Assembly: GCA_900473415.1 (NCBI GenBank) | Contig: UCLR01000016.1 | Coordinates: 1-36,426, forward strand | Source of the DNA: Hyphomicrobiales bacterium | Lineage (GTDB): Bacteria > Pseudomonadota > Alphaproteobacteria > Rhizobiales > Beijerinckiaceae | DNA: 36,426 nt | Direction: 5' to 3' | Shown: positions 16,146-22,640 of the stretch, in pieces | Position numbering within the stretch: position 1 is the first letter of the stretch | Layout of the letters: the number at the start of each line of letters is the position of its first letter | Notes under the pieces: generated by a model | Seen by the model: the letters and a program-made list of their open reading frames with translations, nothing else | What the model was told of the DNA's origin: nothing | The model's database searches: none | Position numbers and translations under genes: made by a program

Positions 16146-16220
16146 GCCGGCGTAGCTCAGCGGTAGAGCAGCGCTTTTGTAAAGCGACGGTCGGGCGTTC
16201 AACCCGCGCTGCCGGCACCA
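16146..16220 (+). tRNA. tRNA-Thr (UGU)
   Basis: A 75-nt cloverleaf with encoded CCA. The acceptor GCCGGCG pairs with TGCCGGC, the D-arm is GCTC/GAGC, and the anticodon loop TTTGTAA gives anticodon UGU (Thr, ACA/ACR codons). The T-loop is TTCAACC. Two stem positions are mismatched: G-A at the base of the anticodon stem and G-G in the T-stem, so the gene is somewhat degenerate relative to a chromosomal copy. It may still be functional as an accessory tRNA. Such genes are also common integration targets. Confidence 0.85.
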
Positions 16221-16242
16221 TTACCTCTATTAGATCAAAGAC

Positions 16243-17184
16243 ATGAGCAAACGGCCGCGGTCTATACCGGAGCAGCCTCCGGCCTTTCCCCATCTCGCCA
16301 GCTGGGCTCGGCGCCCTGCTCCCAGCAAACCAGACGGCAAGGGGAATGCCAGCTTCTACAGCGGCGCCGCGCTCTCCGTCATCGACCCGATTGCCCGCAG
16401 CGATTACCCGCTCGCGACCCTCTGGCGGCAACGCCTCGCGCTGAAATGCACCGCCGCGCTGATGCCCCACCTGGGCCGCGCCGAAGGCGAGGGCGAGATC
16501 CGCGATCACTTCTACCTCGCCCGCCAGAGCGCCAGCCGCGGCCCGGCCGGCCAAGCTTTCAGCGCCTGGATCGAGCTGGCACGGCCGAGCTCGCTGCGCG
16601 CCGGCGACCTGGCGGCACGACTGGTCAGGCTCCTGGATCTGCAGCCGAACGCGCTCGCCGCGCTCGAGGACATCCTGGCCGGACTGCCAGCAGGGCAGGG
16701 GAACCCGGTCACCGCCGCCGCCGATGTCGCCCTCATCTGCCTGCGCCTGTTCCCGCGCGAGCGCACGGTCGCGCTCTGGATCGCGGATGTCGTGCTCGCG
16801 CGCATGATGCGCTGGCCAGCGCCTGTCCCGCTGATCGCGGCCCAGATCAAGCGCGCCGACCTGCGGGCCGCTGCCGGTGAGCAGGAGTCCGACGATTGGG
16901 TCGCAGCCTGCCATTTGGCCTACGCCGCAGCGGCCGCCGACGCCGCCGACCTCTATGCCGAGATCGCCCGCCGCGCCGAGGCGCTTCTCCTGGCCGCTCC
17001 GCAGCTGCGCTCCAAGGAAGCCGACCGGATCGTCCAGCGCCTCCTGACGGAAGATGCCCTTTCCGTGCAGGTCGGCAAGGAAACGACCGATCGCTCGATG
17101 CGGCGGCTGTTCGACCGCCTGGTCGAGCTTGGCGCCGTCCGCGAGCTCACCGGCCGTGACGCTTTCAGGCTCTATGGGATCTAA
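16243..17184 (+). CDS. DUF1403 family protein
   Basis: A 313-residue, Ala/Leu/Arg-rich, mostly helical protein of the DUF1403 family, found mainly on rhizobial plasmids. Residues about 35-60 (NASFYSGAALSVIDPIARSD) and the WRQRLALKCTAALM helix are family features. The last 55 residues (EADRIVQRLLTEDALSV to GRDAFRLYGI) read like a winged-helix domain. It ends 4 bases before the ScpB-like gene, so the two form an operon. A C-terminal winged helix next to a ScpB partner recalls kleisins, but this is inference. The start is ATG 16243, only 22 bases after the tRNA. Confidence 0.8.
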   Translation: MSKRPRSIPEQPPAFPHLASWARRPAPSKPDGKGNASFYSGAALSVIDPIARSDYPLATLWRQRLALKCTAALMPHLGRAEGEGEIRDHFYLARQSASRGPAGQAFSAWIELARPSSLRAGDLAARLVRLLDLQPNALAALEDILAGLPAGQGNPVTAAADVALICLRLFPRERTVALWIADVVLARMMRWPAPVPLIAAQIKRADLRAAAGEQESDDWVAACHLAYAAAAADAADLYAEIARRAEALLLAAPQLRSKEADRIVQRLLTEDALSVQVGKETTDRSMRRLFDRLVELGAVRELTGRDAFRLYGI

Positions 17185-17188
17185 GGCG

Positions 17189-17869
17189 ATGGCACGACGT
17201 CCGCGTCAGCCCGAACTCTTCGACGCCGAACTCGCGGAGCTTCCGCCGGATCTGCGCTGGCGCGAATGGATGGGGCGGGTCGAGGCCGTGATCTTCGCCT
17301 CGCCGGAACCGGTCAGCCGCGAGACGCTGGCCCGGGTCGTCGGTCGCAGTTGCAGCCTCGATCTCATCATCGACGACATTCGCGACGAGCTGCGCGGCCG
17401 GCCATACGAACTGGTCTCTGTCGCCGGTGGCTGGCAGCACCGCACCCGGAAGGGCTTTGCCGACGCCATCCGAACGGCGCGCGGAATCGACCGGGAAGCG
17501 GTCAAACCACTGTCGCAGTCCGAGAGCCTCATCCTGCTTTGCATCGCCTACTTCCAGCCGATCACCCGGGCCCAACTCGGCGCGTTCTTCGGCAAGGAGG
17601 TCAGCCGCGACAACATCGCCCATCTGCGCTACCTCGGCTTCATCGCGGCCGGGCCGCGCAGCCCGGAGCCCGGCGCGCCCTACACCTATGTGACCACCAA
17701 AGGCTTCCTGTCGCAGTTCGGCTTCGAGACGCTGCAGGATCTGCCCGACATGGAAGCGCTGCAGGACGCCGGCTTACTACGGCGGGACGCTTTGTTGGAA
17801 GGCGCACTGGCGTCCGCGCTTATGCCCCCTGATCCAGAAGGGGACGCCGTGGGCGAACTCGATCCATAA
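17189..17869 (+). CDS. scpB: ScpB-like segregation/condensation protein
   Basis: A 226-residue ScpB (KITE-class) protein with two winged-helix domains. The first starts at about residue 25 (WMGRVEAVIFASPEPVSRETLARVV). The second runs from about 100, with SQSESLILLCIAYFQPITR, LGAFFGKEVSRDNIAHLRYLGFIAAG and the wing YTYVTTKGFLSQFGF. Chromosomal ScpB bridges kleisin ScpA within the SMC complex. Here neither smc nor scpA is present and the partner gene is DUF1403, 4 bases upstream. ATG 17189 is chosen because AAGG lies just before it; in-frame upstream codons fall inside DUF1403. Probably a plasmid-specific variant. Confidence 0.85.
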   Translation: MARRPRQPELFDAELAELPPDLRWREWMGRVEAVIFASPEPVSRETLARVVGRSCSLDLIIDDIRDELRGRPYELVSVAGGWQHRTRKGFADAIRTARGIDREAVKPLSQSESLILLCIAYFQPITRAQLGAFFGKEVSRDNIAHLRYLGFIAAGPRSPEPGAPYTYVTTKGFLSQFGFETLQDLPDMEALQDAGLLRRDALLEGALASALMPPDPEGDAVGELDP

Positions 17870-17977
17870 GGCGAAGCAACGCTTAAGCCTCGTGGCGGTA
17901 TTCCCGGTCAACCGCACCAGATCTCGGCTCGGACGTTGCCGAGCGAACACTATTGCTTCCGGTCCCGGCTTCAGCTG

Positions 17978-18079
17978 CTACCGCGCGCGCGGGTTTGGCC
18001 GATCTGCGGGCACCGTCAGCGGCTGGCTGAAGGCCACAATCTCATCCCAGCTATAAGCCTGCGAGAACCGTCCGCACAT
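17978..18079 (-). pseudogene. N-terminal fragment of YedK/HMCES (SRAP) peptidase
   Basis: Thirty-three codons starting MCGRFSQAYSWDEIVAF, the diagnostic start of SOS-response-associated peptidases, in which Cys2 forms the crosslink to abasic sites in single-stranded DNA. The family is about 200-250 residues and continues RPRYNIAPT, but here a stop follows PADRPNPRAR. Everything after, including the catalytic Glu and His regions, is missing. A GAGG sequence precedes the ATG, and the gene directly upstream on the same strand ends 11 bases before it, so it was the last gene of a small operon. The fragment cannot be an active enzyme. Confidence 0.7.
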
Positions 18080-18090
18080 GCTCATGGCCT

Positions 18091-18312
18091 CTATTGGATG
18101 GTTGAAGCTTGAGCCTGAGCCTGGCTCGCTTTTGTCAGCATGGCCTCAAGCTTGGCTAGCGTCCCAGGGGCGAAGAAGAGGTTGATGACCTGACCGCCGG
18201 CCACTTCCAGGCCTATCGCAGTCTCGCCCTGGGGGTCGGTTGTCATCGTAACATGCCGGACATCGGCGATATCGAGATCGAGCTCAGGGAAGGCAGCAGG
18301 ATTCTTCGCCAT
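18091..18312 (-). CDS. Small plasmid protein, 73 aa
   Basis: A hypothetical protein with paralogue-like similarity to the product at 22938-23147. Both share a strand-rich middle ending in a leucine-rich helix (APGTLAKLEAMLTKASQAQA here, MAALAELEALLARASQEQA there). It starts at ATG 18312, which overlaps the stop of the 49-residue gene as TGATG, so translation is coupled; an upstream in-frame ATG at 18339 is rejected for that reason. It precedes the YedK fragment by 11 bases. Function unknown. Confidence 0.7.
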   Translation of the reverse strand: MAKNPAAFPELDLDIADVRHVTMTTDPQGETAIGLEVAGGQVINLFFAPGTLAKLEAMLTKASQAQAQASTIQ

Positions 18313-18461
18313 CAATCCCAATCCTCGATGAGTCGCCACAGCTCCTTGGGCTTCCGCTTGCCCGTCTCATGTTCCTCGGCGAAGGGTTCCACCTGTACCT
18401 TGGCCTCCAGCAGAGCCATGTCCAGAATGGAGTCTGTGCACGAGGTCTCAAACCTAGGCAC
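18312..18461 (-). CDS. Small protein, 49 aa
   Basis: A short gene on the minus strand starting with GTG 18461, with GGGGGAG about 9 bases upstream. The product is acidic-basic mixed and helical: SILDMALLEAKVQVEPFAEE, then GKRKPKELWRLIEDWD at the C-terminus. It has no recognised family. Its stop overlaps the start of the 73-residue gene, so it opens a three-gene operon ending in the truncated peptidase gene. The spacing, ribosome-binding site and overlap are the main support. Confidence 0.6.
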   Translation of the reverse strand: MPRFETSCTDSILDMALLEAKVQVEPFAEEHETGKRKPKELWRLIEDWD

Positions 18462-18668
18462 GGAATCTCACTCCCCCGGACAATTAAAGTACGAAGCGAA
18501 AACAAGTTAAGCCAGCATCATGACGCAAATGTCTACGAATGGCGCGCAGCGGCAGAAACTGGTCCTGCCGCCAAATTTCCGCTCTCGACCCATTTTGAAA
18601 CGTCGGGAACGTCCGCTACGGAGCAAGCCGGCGCGCTTGGCAGAATGGTTTGCGCATCCGCGGACACG

Positions 18669-18899
18669 TCAGGAACCGGATTCTCTCTCCTTCACCCACC
18701 ATTCTTTCACCTTGCCCACTTCCTGGCAGAGGATTTGAGGGCCATGGCGGAAGGGGACGACGCGGCCATAACGGTGCTTGAGCGCTTCCTCATACGCGGC
18801 TCGAGCAACGCAGACGTTTCCGGACTCCGCAATCCATTCTGTCTGGCCCTCAGGCGTGATGCGGTCGACGATCCAGTTCGCCGGAACCTTGTTTCCCAC
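18669..18899 (-). CDS. Hypothetical protein, 76 aa
   Basis: A compact protein that looks real by composition: VPANWIVDRITPEGQTEWIA, SGNVCVARAAYEEALKHRYG and VVPFRHGPQILCQEVGKV. The central YEEALKHRYGR helix and two-strand N-terminus suggest a small alpha/beta fold. The start is a GTG at 18899 with only weak ribosome-binding sequence, so the N-terminus is uncertain. An overlapping plus-strand frame (18520-18738) has poorer composition and is rejected. No family recognised. Confidence 0.5.
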   Translation of the reverse strand: MGNKVPANWIVDRITPEGQTEWIAESGNVCVARAAYEEALKHRYGRVVPFRHGPQILCQEVGKVKEWWVKERESGS

Positions 18900-18947
18900 T
18901 GCCGTCTATAAGAACACAAAGAGAACAAACTGAGCGAGTGTCAAGCG

Positions 18948-19202
18948 ATGGCCAGCGTCGATACCTTCTTCCTGCAGCCCTTCAAGACCCATCGGAAGCG
19001 CCTCGTCCCCGCCCAGCGCGTGCCAGCGAAAACCCAGCATCCCGCCCTCACGGACGGCGAGCGCATCGGTCGATCAGCGGAGCGCGTCGCCGTCATTCAC
19101 GTGGTTGCGGATGACGAAACCGGCGAGATCGCCTCGATTGAGGTTCTCGCGCGCCACGGCGCCATTCTCGAGGAATTCGAAGAGCAGATCCGGGCGCTAT
19201 GA
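18948..19202 (+). CDS. Hypothetical plasmid protein, 84 aa
   Basis: A small protein with a basic N-terminal half (FKTHRKRLVPAQRVPAKTQH) and an acidic strand-helix C-terminal half (VAVIHVVADDETGEIASIEV, then ILEEFEEQIRAL). Its stop overlaps the next start as ATGA, so it is translationally coupled to the truncated gene at 19199. I recall small genes of this sort in pairs on rhizobial plasmids, but no function is known to me. Confidence 0.6.
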   Translation: MASVDTFFLQPFKTHRKRLVPAQRVPAKTQHPALTDGERIGRSAERVAVIHVVADDETGEIASIEVLARHGAILEEFEEQIRAL

Positions 19203-19297
19203 AGGGCAACCCGCGGCGGGCCTATGACAACGACGGACTGGAGATCAAACCGGCGACCGTCGCAAGCCATATGGTGTTGATTTCCGTCGAGAAGTGA
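19199..19297 (+). pseudogene. 5-prime fragment of a plasmid gene cut by an insertion
   Basis: Thirty-two codons starting MKGNPRRAYDNDGLEIKPAT. This opening matches, from memory, a family of about 90-residue plasmid proteins that continue with Cys-X2-Cys motifs (small zinc-binding proteins). After VASH the sequence changes to what looks like an insertion-sequence end and a stop follows within 8 codons. The ATG overlaps the upstream stop. Truncated and probably inactive. Confidence 0.55.
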
Positions 19298-19575
19298 CCC
19301 GCTAGTGGAGTGCGCCCCTTGAGGCGGACATAGTGACGGCCAGCAATTGACCGGGGGGCCGGGCTTTCGAAGGATGAAAGCCCATGGTTCGACATCGTTC
19401 CCACAGCGTCGAGTTCAAGCGCCAGGTGGCCCAGGATTACCTGGCGGGCGAGACGCTCCACAGCCTCGCGCGACGACACGATCTGTCGCGCAATCTGATC
19501 CGCATCTGGATCCAAAAGTTCGAAGCCGGCGCTTTCGACGACGAGGCGGCGGCCGGTGAGACCGGCCGCAGACAA
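19276..19575. mobile_element. Insertion-sequence debris
   Basis: The left part (TTTCCGTCGAGAAGTGACCC, about 19281-19300) resembles the repeated terminal motif of IS21-type elements. The rest carries an IS3/IS66-type orfA start. No matching right end, no second transposase gene and no target duplication were found, so this is a remnant, possibly of two elements. Boundaries are approximate. Confidence 0.45.
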
Positions 19576-19596
19576 TGTTTGCTTAGCCCTTGGTAA
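19384..19596 (+). pseudogene. Truncated transposase OrfA (IS3-type helix-turn-helix)
   Basis: The first 57 residues are a transposase DNA-binding domain: SHSVEFKRQVAQDYLAGE, then LARRHDLSRNLIRIWIQKFE, a helix-turn-helix typical of IS3-family OrfA (transposase_8). After GAFDDEAAA the similarity ends and the frame runs into unrelated sequence (GETGRRQCLLSPW), where the leucine-zipper part and the OrfB integrase should follow. It cannot transpose by itself. The end of the ORF overlaps the convergent lipoprotein gene. Confidence 0.7.
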
Positions 19597-19708
19597 CGAT
19601 AGGCGCAGCGACCGGGGGCGGCGCCTTGCCTTTGCCCTTACCGATGGCGGCGCAACCGCCGACACTCACCATCGCGACCGCTACTGACATAACAACCAGC
19701 TTCTTCAT
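19583..19708 (-). CDS. Tiny lipoprotein, 41 aa
   Basis: A very small exported lipoprotein: signal peptide MKKLVVMSVAVAMVSVGGCA with lipobox VGGC (Cys19), then a basic and proline-rich tail (GKGKGKAPPPVAAPIV). The ATG at 19708 is fixed by a strong AGGAGGAC ribosome-binding site; the longer in-frame ORF up to 19888 has no such signal. It resembles entericidin-like or other small envelope peptides in size only. Function unknown. Confidence 0.65.
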   Translation of the reverse strand: MKKLVVMSVAVAMVSVGGCAAIGKGKGKAPPPVAAPIVTKG

Positions 19709-20250
19709 TGAGTCGTCCTCCTGGTAAGCAGCAGATAAAGTGACGCAGAGAACTGATAACAAATTGAAAATCACGTAGTGAGCAGGCGACCTCGGAAACG
19801 TACGAGGGGGATGGTTGTTCCGATGTCGGGAAATGAACCTTGCTTTTGTCGCTTTGAACTCTGGGGGCAGCTCTAACGCTGCCGCCATTTCAGGCCCTCT
19901 CCACGCTGGATTGCCGCTCCGCTACCCCTGAGGCATGTCGTTCCAAGCTGGGTGGTGGACGCCGAGCTGCAATCCAGCCCTCACGACTGCGCTTGGCGTC
20001 TACTCAGTCGAGTTGACTGGCCAGCACTGATCGAGCTGCCGACGAGGTCCGCTCGCGACCACCTATCCCGGACATTCGCCCGAATGCAAATAAGGGCTTG
20101 CCAGCCGAAGCTGACGGTAGAGGATGCCGTTCTCGCCTCGGTGGGGGCACGCGCAGCCCTACCCGCTCGCGTCCGAAATCGTTCCGGAACATACAGGCCC
20201 CCTTTGCGGTTCGCCGCATTTGATCCGGCGTTCAAGGGAATGGGTGGCCC
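19709..20250. other. Intergenic, no supported gene
   Basis: About 540 bases with overlapping frames on both strands (for example 19952-20305) of arginine-rich, shadow-like composition and no ribosome-binding sites. The minus-strand lipoprotein promoter should lie in the AT-richer part near 19730-19780. Nothing else is recognised. Confidence 0.35.
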
Positions 20251-20403
20251 GTGCGGTTTCCACGTCCTTCGGTCGATTTCTGGCTATGGGCCGCGGTCAT
20301 CTTGATCCTGTTCGCTTTCGCCCTCTTCTTGCTCGCCCCACTCAGCAAGCCGCCCCCTTCGACCATGGAGGAAGGACGCTCCAGATCGAGCGATCGGTAC
20401 TGA
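20251..20403 (+). CDS. Small membrane protein, 50 aa
   Basis: Starting from GTG 20251 (AAGGGA about 11 bases upstream) the frame encodes a short N-terminus (VRFPRPSVDFW), a clear transmembrane helix (LWAAVILILFAFALFLLAP) and a polar proline/serine tail (LSKPPPSTMEEGRSRSSDRY). The hydrophobic helix in only this frame favours it over the two overlapping frames. It lies about 90 bases before the DUF1236 gene. No family recognised. Confidence 0.45.
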   Translation: MRFPRPSVDFWLWAAVILILFAFALFLLAPLSKPPPSTMEEGRSRSSDRY

Positions 20404-20490
20404 TCAAATCCGTCGGCATCTGGCCGGGGAACCGCGCAGACAGGTGCGTGTTTATTGGCCGATCGGCTGGGATGCAGAAGGAGAACTTCA

Positions 20491-20793
20491 ATGCGTTACA
20501 CTGCTGTATTGCTTGCTGCTGTGCTCGCTTCCTCTGCGGGCATCGCGCAAACCACGACCACGACAATCACGACCGAGCAGCAGGGCAAGGTAAAAGCCTA
20601 TGTCATGAAAGAGAAGCCCGCCTCAGTTAAGGTCACAGAGTCCGTCGCGGTTGGATCAGCCTTGCCGTCTTCGGTCACGCTTCGGACTATCCCTTCCGAC
20701 GTCGGCGTGACCGGATACGATTACGCTGTCGTCAACGACAAGACTGTTCTCGTTGAGCCTCGCTCGCGCAAGGTCATCCAGATCATCGAGTAA
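20491..20793 (+). CDS. DUF1236-type periplasmic protein
   Basis: A 100-residue exported protein. The signal peptide MRYTAVLLAAVLASSAGIAQ is followed by a Thr-rich stretch, then a DUF1236 domain (about 30-100) ending GYDYAVVNDKTVLVEPRSRK and VIQIIE. Domains of this type are common in Rhizobiales periplasmic proteins; the function is not known to me. ATG 20491 is chosen for the AGAAGGAG ribosome-binding site and the signal peptide, not the upstream in-frame start at 20455. A damaged relative lies about 400 bases downstream. Confidence 0.8.
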   Translation: MRYTAVLLAAVLASSAGIAQTTTTTITTEQQGKVKAYVMKEKPASVKVTESVAVGSALPSSVTLRTIPSDVGVTGYDYAVVNDKTVLVEPRSRKVIQIIE

Positions 20794-20838
20794 ATGATCG
20801 GCGGCCGCGGTTTCCTAAAGAGGTCCGCGGCAACAAAT

Positions 20839-20862
20839 CCCCGTCGGCATCGGCCGACGGGG
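20839..20862. terminator. Hairpin between convergent genes
   Basis: A perfect 10-bp stem CCCCGTCGGC/GCCGACGGGG with a 4-base loop lies between the DUF1236 stop and the convergent small gene. T-rich sequence is weak on both sides, so it may act as a bidirectional terminator or transcript-end stabiliser. Confidence 0.5.
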
Positions 20863-20873
20863 GCAAGGCAATT

Positions 20874-21095
20874 TCAAATCAGATCGGGCTTGCGATATTG
20901 AAGCAGTACGTTCTGCTTCAGGTCCTCGTCGTCCAGCGCCAAAGGAGCCCAGGCGGCGACGAGGTACGCGATTTTGGTACGCTCCCTCTCATGGTCAGGC
21001 TCCGGAATGGACGCTTTGACTTCGCGCCAAATGTCCTCCAAGGCGGCATGGGCTCGAGCGAGATCCGTAGGTTCAATCACCGACGAAAACGGCAT
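20874..21095 (-). CDS. Small protein, 73 aa
   Basis: A hypothetical protein, MPFSSVIEPTDLARAHAALE, continuing with IWREVKASIPEPDHERERTK and IAYLVAAWAPLALDDEDLKQ. Its all-helical pattern recalls small rhizobial proteins with no known role. ATG 21095 has AAAGGAGCC immediately upstream, so the longer frame to 21158 is rejected. A frameshifted relative occurs at 34383-34573, with matching DLxRAxxALxxxWREXKxSI and RTKxAYxVA positions. Two copies of this gene family on one replicon suggest it is a regular plasmid resident. Confidence 0.65.
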   Translation of the reverse strand: MPFSSVIEPTDLARAHAALEDIWREVKASIPEPDHERERTKIAYLVAAWAPLALDDEDLKQNVLLQYRKPDLI

Positions 21096-21186
21096 GGCTC
21101 CTTTCTCCCAAGAGGTTGACCGCAAGGGAAAATTTAGGAGCGGCTCAAGCCTTCGCAAGAGCTTCGAAACAGCCGACGAGGCCTGA

Positions 21187-21712
21187 TCAGGCAGTTGGGT
21201 GGATCCGGCCTATCAGTATATCATGACCAGCAGTGATGAAATCGCCATCGTCGAGCCGCGGAGCCACCGCATCGTCGAGGTGGTGGATCGCAGCAGCATG
21301 CGCAGTGCGTCGACCACCACCACCACCGCGACCTCGTCGCAGCCCATGGCAGCCGTCCAGCTCCGGCGCAGCCGGCGGTGCAGTCTCGGGCGGAGCGACT
21401 GGCGCCGCCGCAGGCGCGATCGTCGGTGGCCCCGTGGGCGCAGCCGTCGGCGGCGTGGTCGGTGCTACGACCGGCGTCATCGTCGGCGACGCGGCAACTC
21501 CTAAATTTCGTACTTACGTCACGGAGCAGCCCGTGCCGTCTTACACCTACGCCGAGCCGCTCGCCGTCGGCACCGTGCTCCCCGCCGATGGCGCGGTCTA
21601 CCGCCGCCTGCCGGCCCAGTACGGCTCGGGCGAGTATGAGTATACCGTCGTCAACAAGAAGACGGTCGTCGTCGAGCCGAAGACCCGCAAGGTGGTCCAG
21701 ATCATCAACTGA
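21187..21712 (+). pseudogene. Broken DUF1236/glycine-zipper protein
   Basis: The first frame (from about 21187) reads AYQYIMTSSDEIAIVEPRSH and RIVEVVD, the end of a DUF1236-like domain, followed by a Ser/Thr linker. Near 21360 the frame shifts, and a glycine-zipper membrane segment (SGAAGGAVSGGATGAAAGAI, GGPVGAAVGGVVGATTGVI) is followed by a complete second DUF1236 domain (FRTYVTEQPVPSYTY to KVVQIIN) to the stop at 21712. There is no signal peptide: the N-terminus is missing behind a stop at 21184. It looks like a two-domain exported protein broken by truncation and one indel. Confidence 0.65.
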
Positions 21713-21723
21713 TCAGGAGCGAT

Positions 21724-21749
21724 GGAGGAGCCGGAGGGCCGGCTCCTCC
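21724..21749 (+). terminator. Strong hairpin after the DUF1236 relic
   Basis: A perfect 11-bp stem GGAGGAGCCGG/CCGGCTCCTCC with loop AGGG begins 11 bases after the stop codon. No T-run follows, so termination would not be of the classic intrinsic type. Confidence 0.4.
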
Positions 21750-21780
21750 GCTCAGCTGAATTCAGCAAGGGGAAATTTAC

Positions 21781-21945
21781 ATGGCAGACGGATCTGGATC
21801 GGGCGCGACGGGCCTGCTCGGCGTTATCATCGGCGCGGTGTTGGTCATCGGCATCGGCTTTTTCTTCTTCAACGGCGGGTTCGGCGGCGGTGGGAAGAGC
21901 ATCGACGTGAACGTCAAGGCACCAGCCGTCGCGACGAAGCAGTAG
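21781..21945 (+). CDS. Small membrane protein, 54 aa
   Basis: A short gene followed at once by a good terminator. The product has a Gly/Ser N-terminus (MADGSGSGATG), one transmembrane helix (LLGVIIGAVLVIGIGFFFFN), a glycine-rich turn and a basic tail (SIDVNVKAPAVATKQ). ATG 21781 is preceded by AAGGGGAA. It looks like a single-pass inner-membrane protein with its C-terminus possibly in the periplasm. I recall similar tiny proteins near DUF1236 genes in Rhizobiales, but no role. Confidence 0.65.
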   Translation: MADGSGSGATGLLGVIIGAVLVIGIGFFFFNGGFGGGGKSIDVNVKAPAVATKQ

Positions 21946-21963
21946 TTTATATTAGCTTCCCGG

Positions 21964-21990
21964 AAAGCCGGCCAAGCGCCGGCTTTTTTG
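21964..21990 (+). terminator. Intrinsic terminator
   Basis: GCCGGC/GCCGGC stem, extended by AAA/TTT pairing, with a 5-base loop and six T residues, 19 bases after the small membrane gene stop. Confidence 0.8.
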
Positions 21991-22109
21991 CGTCTGGACC
22001 GGTCGAGCGCACAACGCCCCACTGAGCTCGGGGGATGCACGTGAATCGCCCAATTAGCTTTTCTTCAATTGGTCGCCACCCGGAGGGTCGACGCAAGTCG
22101 CAAGCGCCG

Positions 22110-22541
22110 ACGTGGCATTCTGGACGACCGTGGTTGCGATCCTGGGCACCACGATCAGCCCTTACCTGTTCTTCTGGCAAGCCTCCCAGGAAGTCGAGGA
22201 TTTGGGTGCGAAGCCGACCGGAGCCGCTCGTCGATGCGCCCGAGCAAGCTGCGCACGCGCTCGCCCGCATCCGGACGGACATCGTGGTCGGCATGGCGTT
22301 CTCCAACTTGGTCGCCTTGGCGATCGTCGTCACCGCCGCCGCGACGCTTCACGCGTCGGGAGAAAGTTCCGCCCAGGCCGCGGAGGCGTTGAAGCCGATA
22401 GCCGGCGCGTTCGCCTTTGCCATCTTCGGGCTCGGCATCATCGGGACGGGTCTCCTGGCGATCCCGGTTTTGGGAGGCTCCGCAGCTTATACCTTGGGTG
22501 AAGCGATGGGCTGGAACGTCGGCCTTGCCCGGAGGCGGTGA
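22110..22541 (+). pseudogene. NRAMP metal-transporter fragment, frameshifted
   Basis: Internal to C-terminal part of an NRAMP-family divalent-metal transporter. The first frame gives VAFWTTVVAILGTTISPYLF and FWQASQEVEDLG. Near 22205-22215 it shifts to the frame carrying APEQAAHALARIRTDIVVGM, AFSNLVALAIVVTAAATLHA and LLAIPVLGGSAAYTLGEAMG. NRAMP proteins exceed 400 residues; here both ends are missing and about 140 residues remain. It cannot be functional and marks transferred or rearranged DNA. Confidence 0.75.
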
Positions 22542-22640
22542 CGGACAGCTATTTAGTTCGTTATCGCCAGCTCGCAAGAGGGAACCTGACGCCAAAGCGT
22601 GCCGTTGTTTCAGCCGTCACTGCGTTGCGTGAGGTGTGCC

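Noticed and set aside
13481..16220. A complete integrative element bounded by att repeats at the tRNA
   Set aside because: No direct repeat of the tRNA 3-prime end was found elsewhere in the window, so integration by this recombinase at this tRNA is not supported.
18520..18738. A 72-codon plus-strand ORF
   Set aside because: Arginine/serine-rich composition; it overlaps the more protein-like minus-strand gene at 18669-18899.
19952..20305. A 117-codon plus-strand ORF
   Set aside because: No start signal, and the overlapping 20251 frame encodes a clear membrane helix.
21187..21480. A proline/alanine/threonine-rich minus-strand ORF
   Set aside because: It is the complement of the glycine-zipper coding sequence, so the repeats are a by-product.
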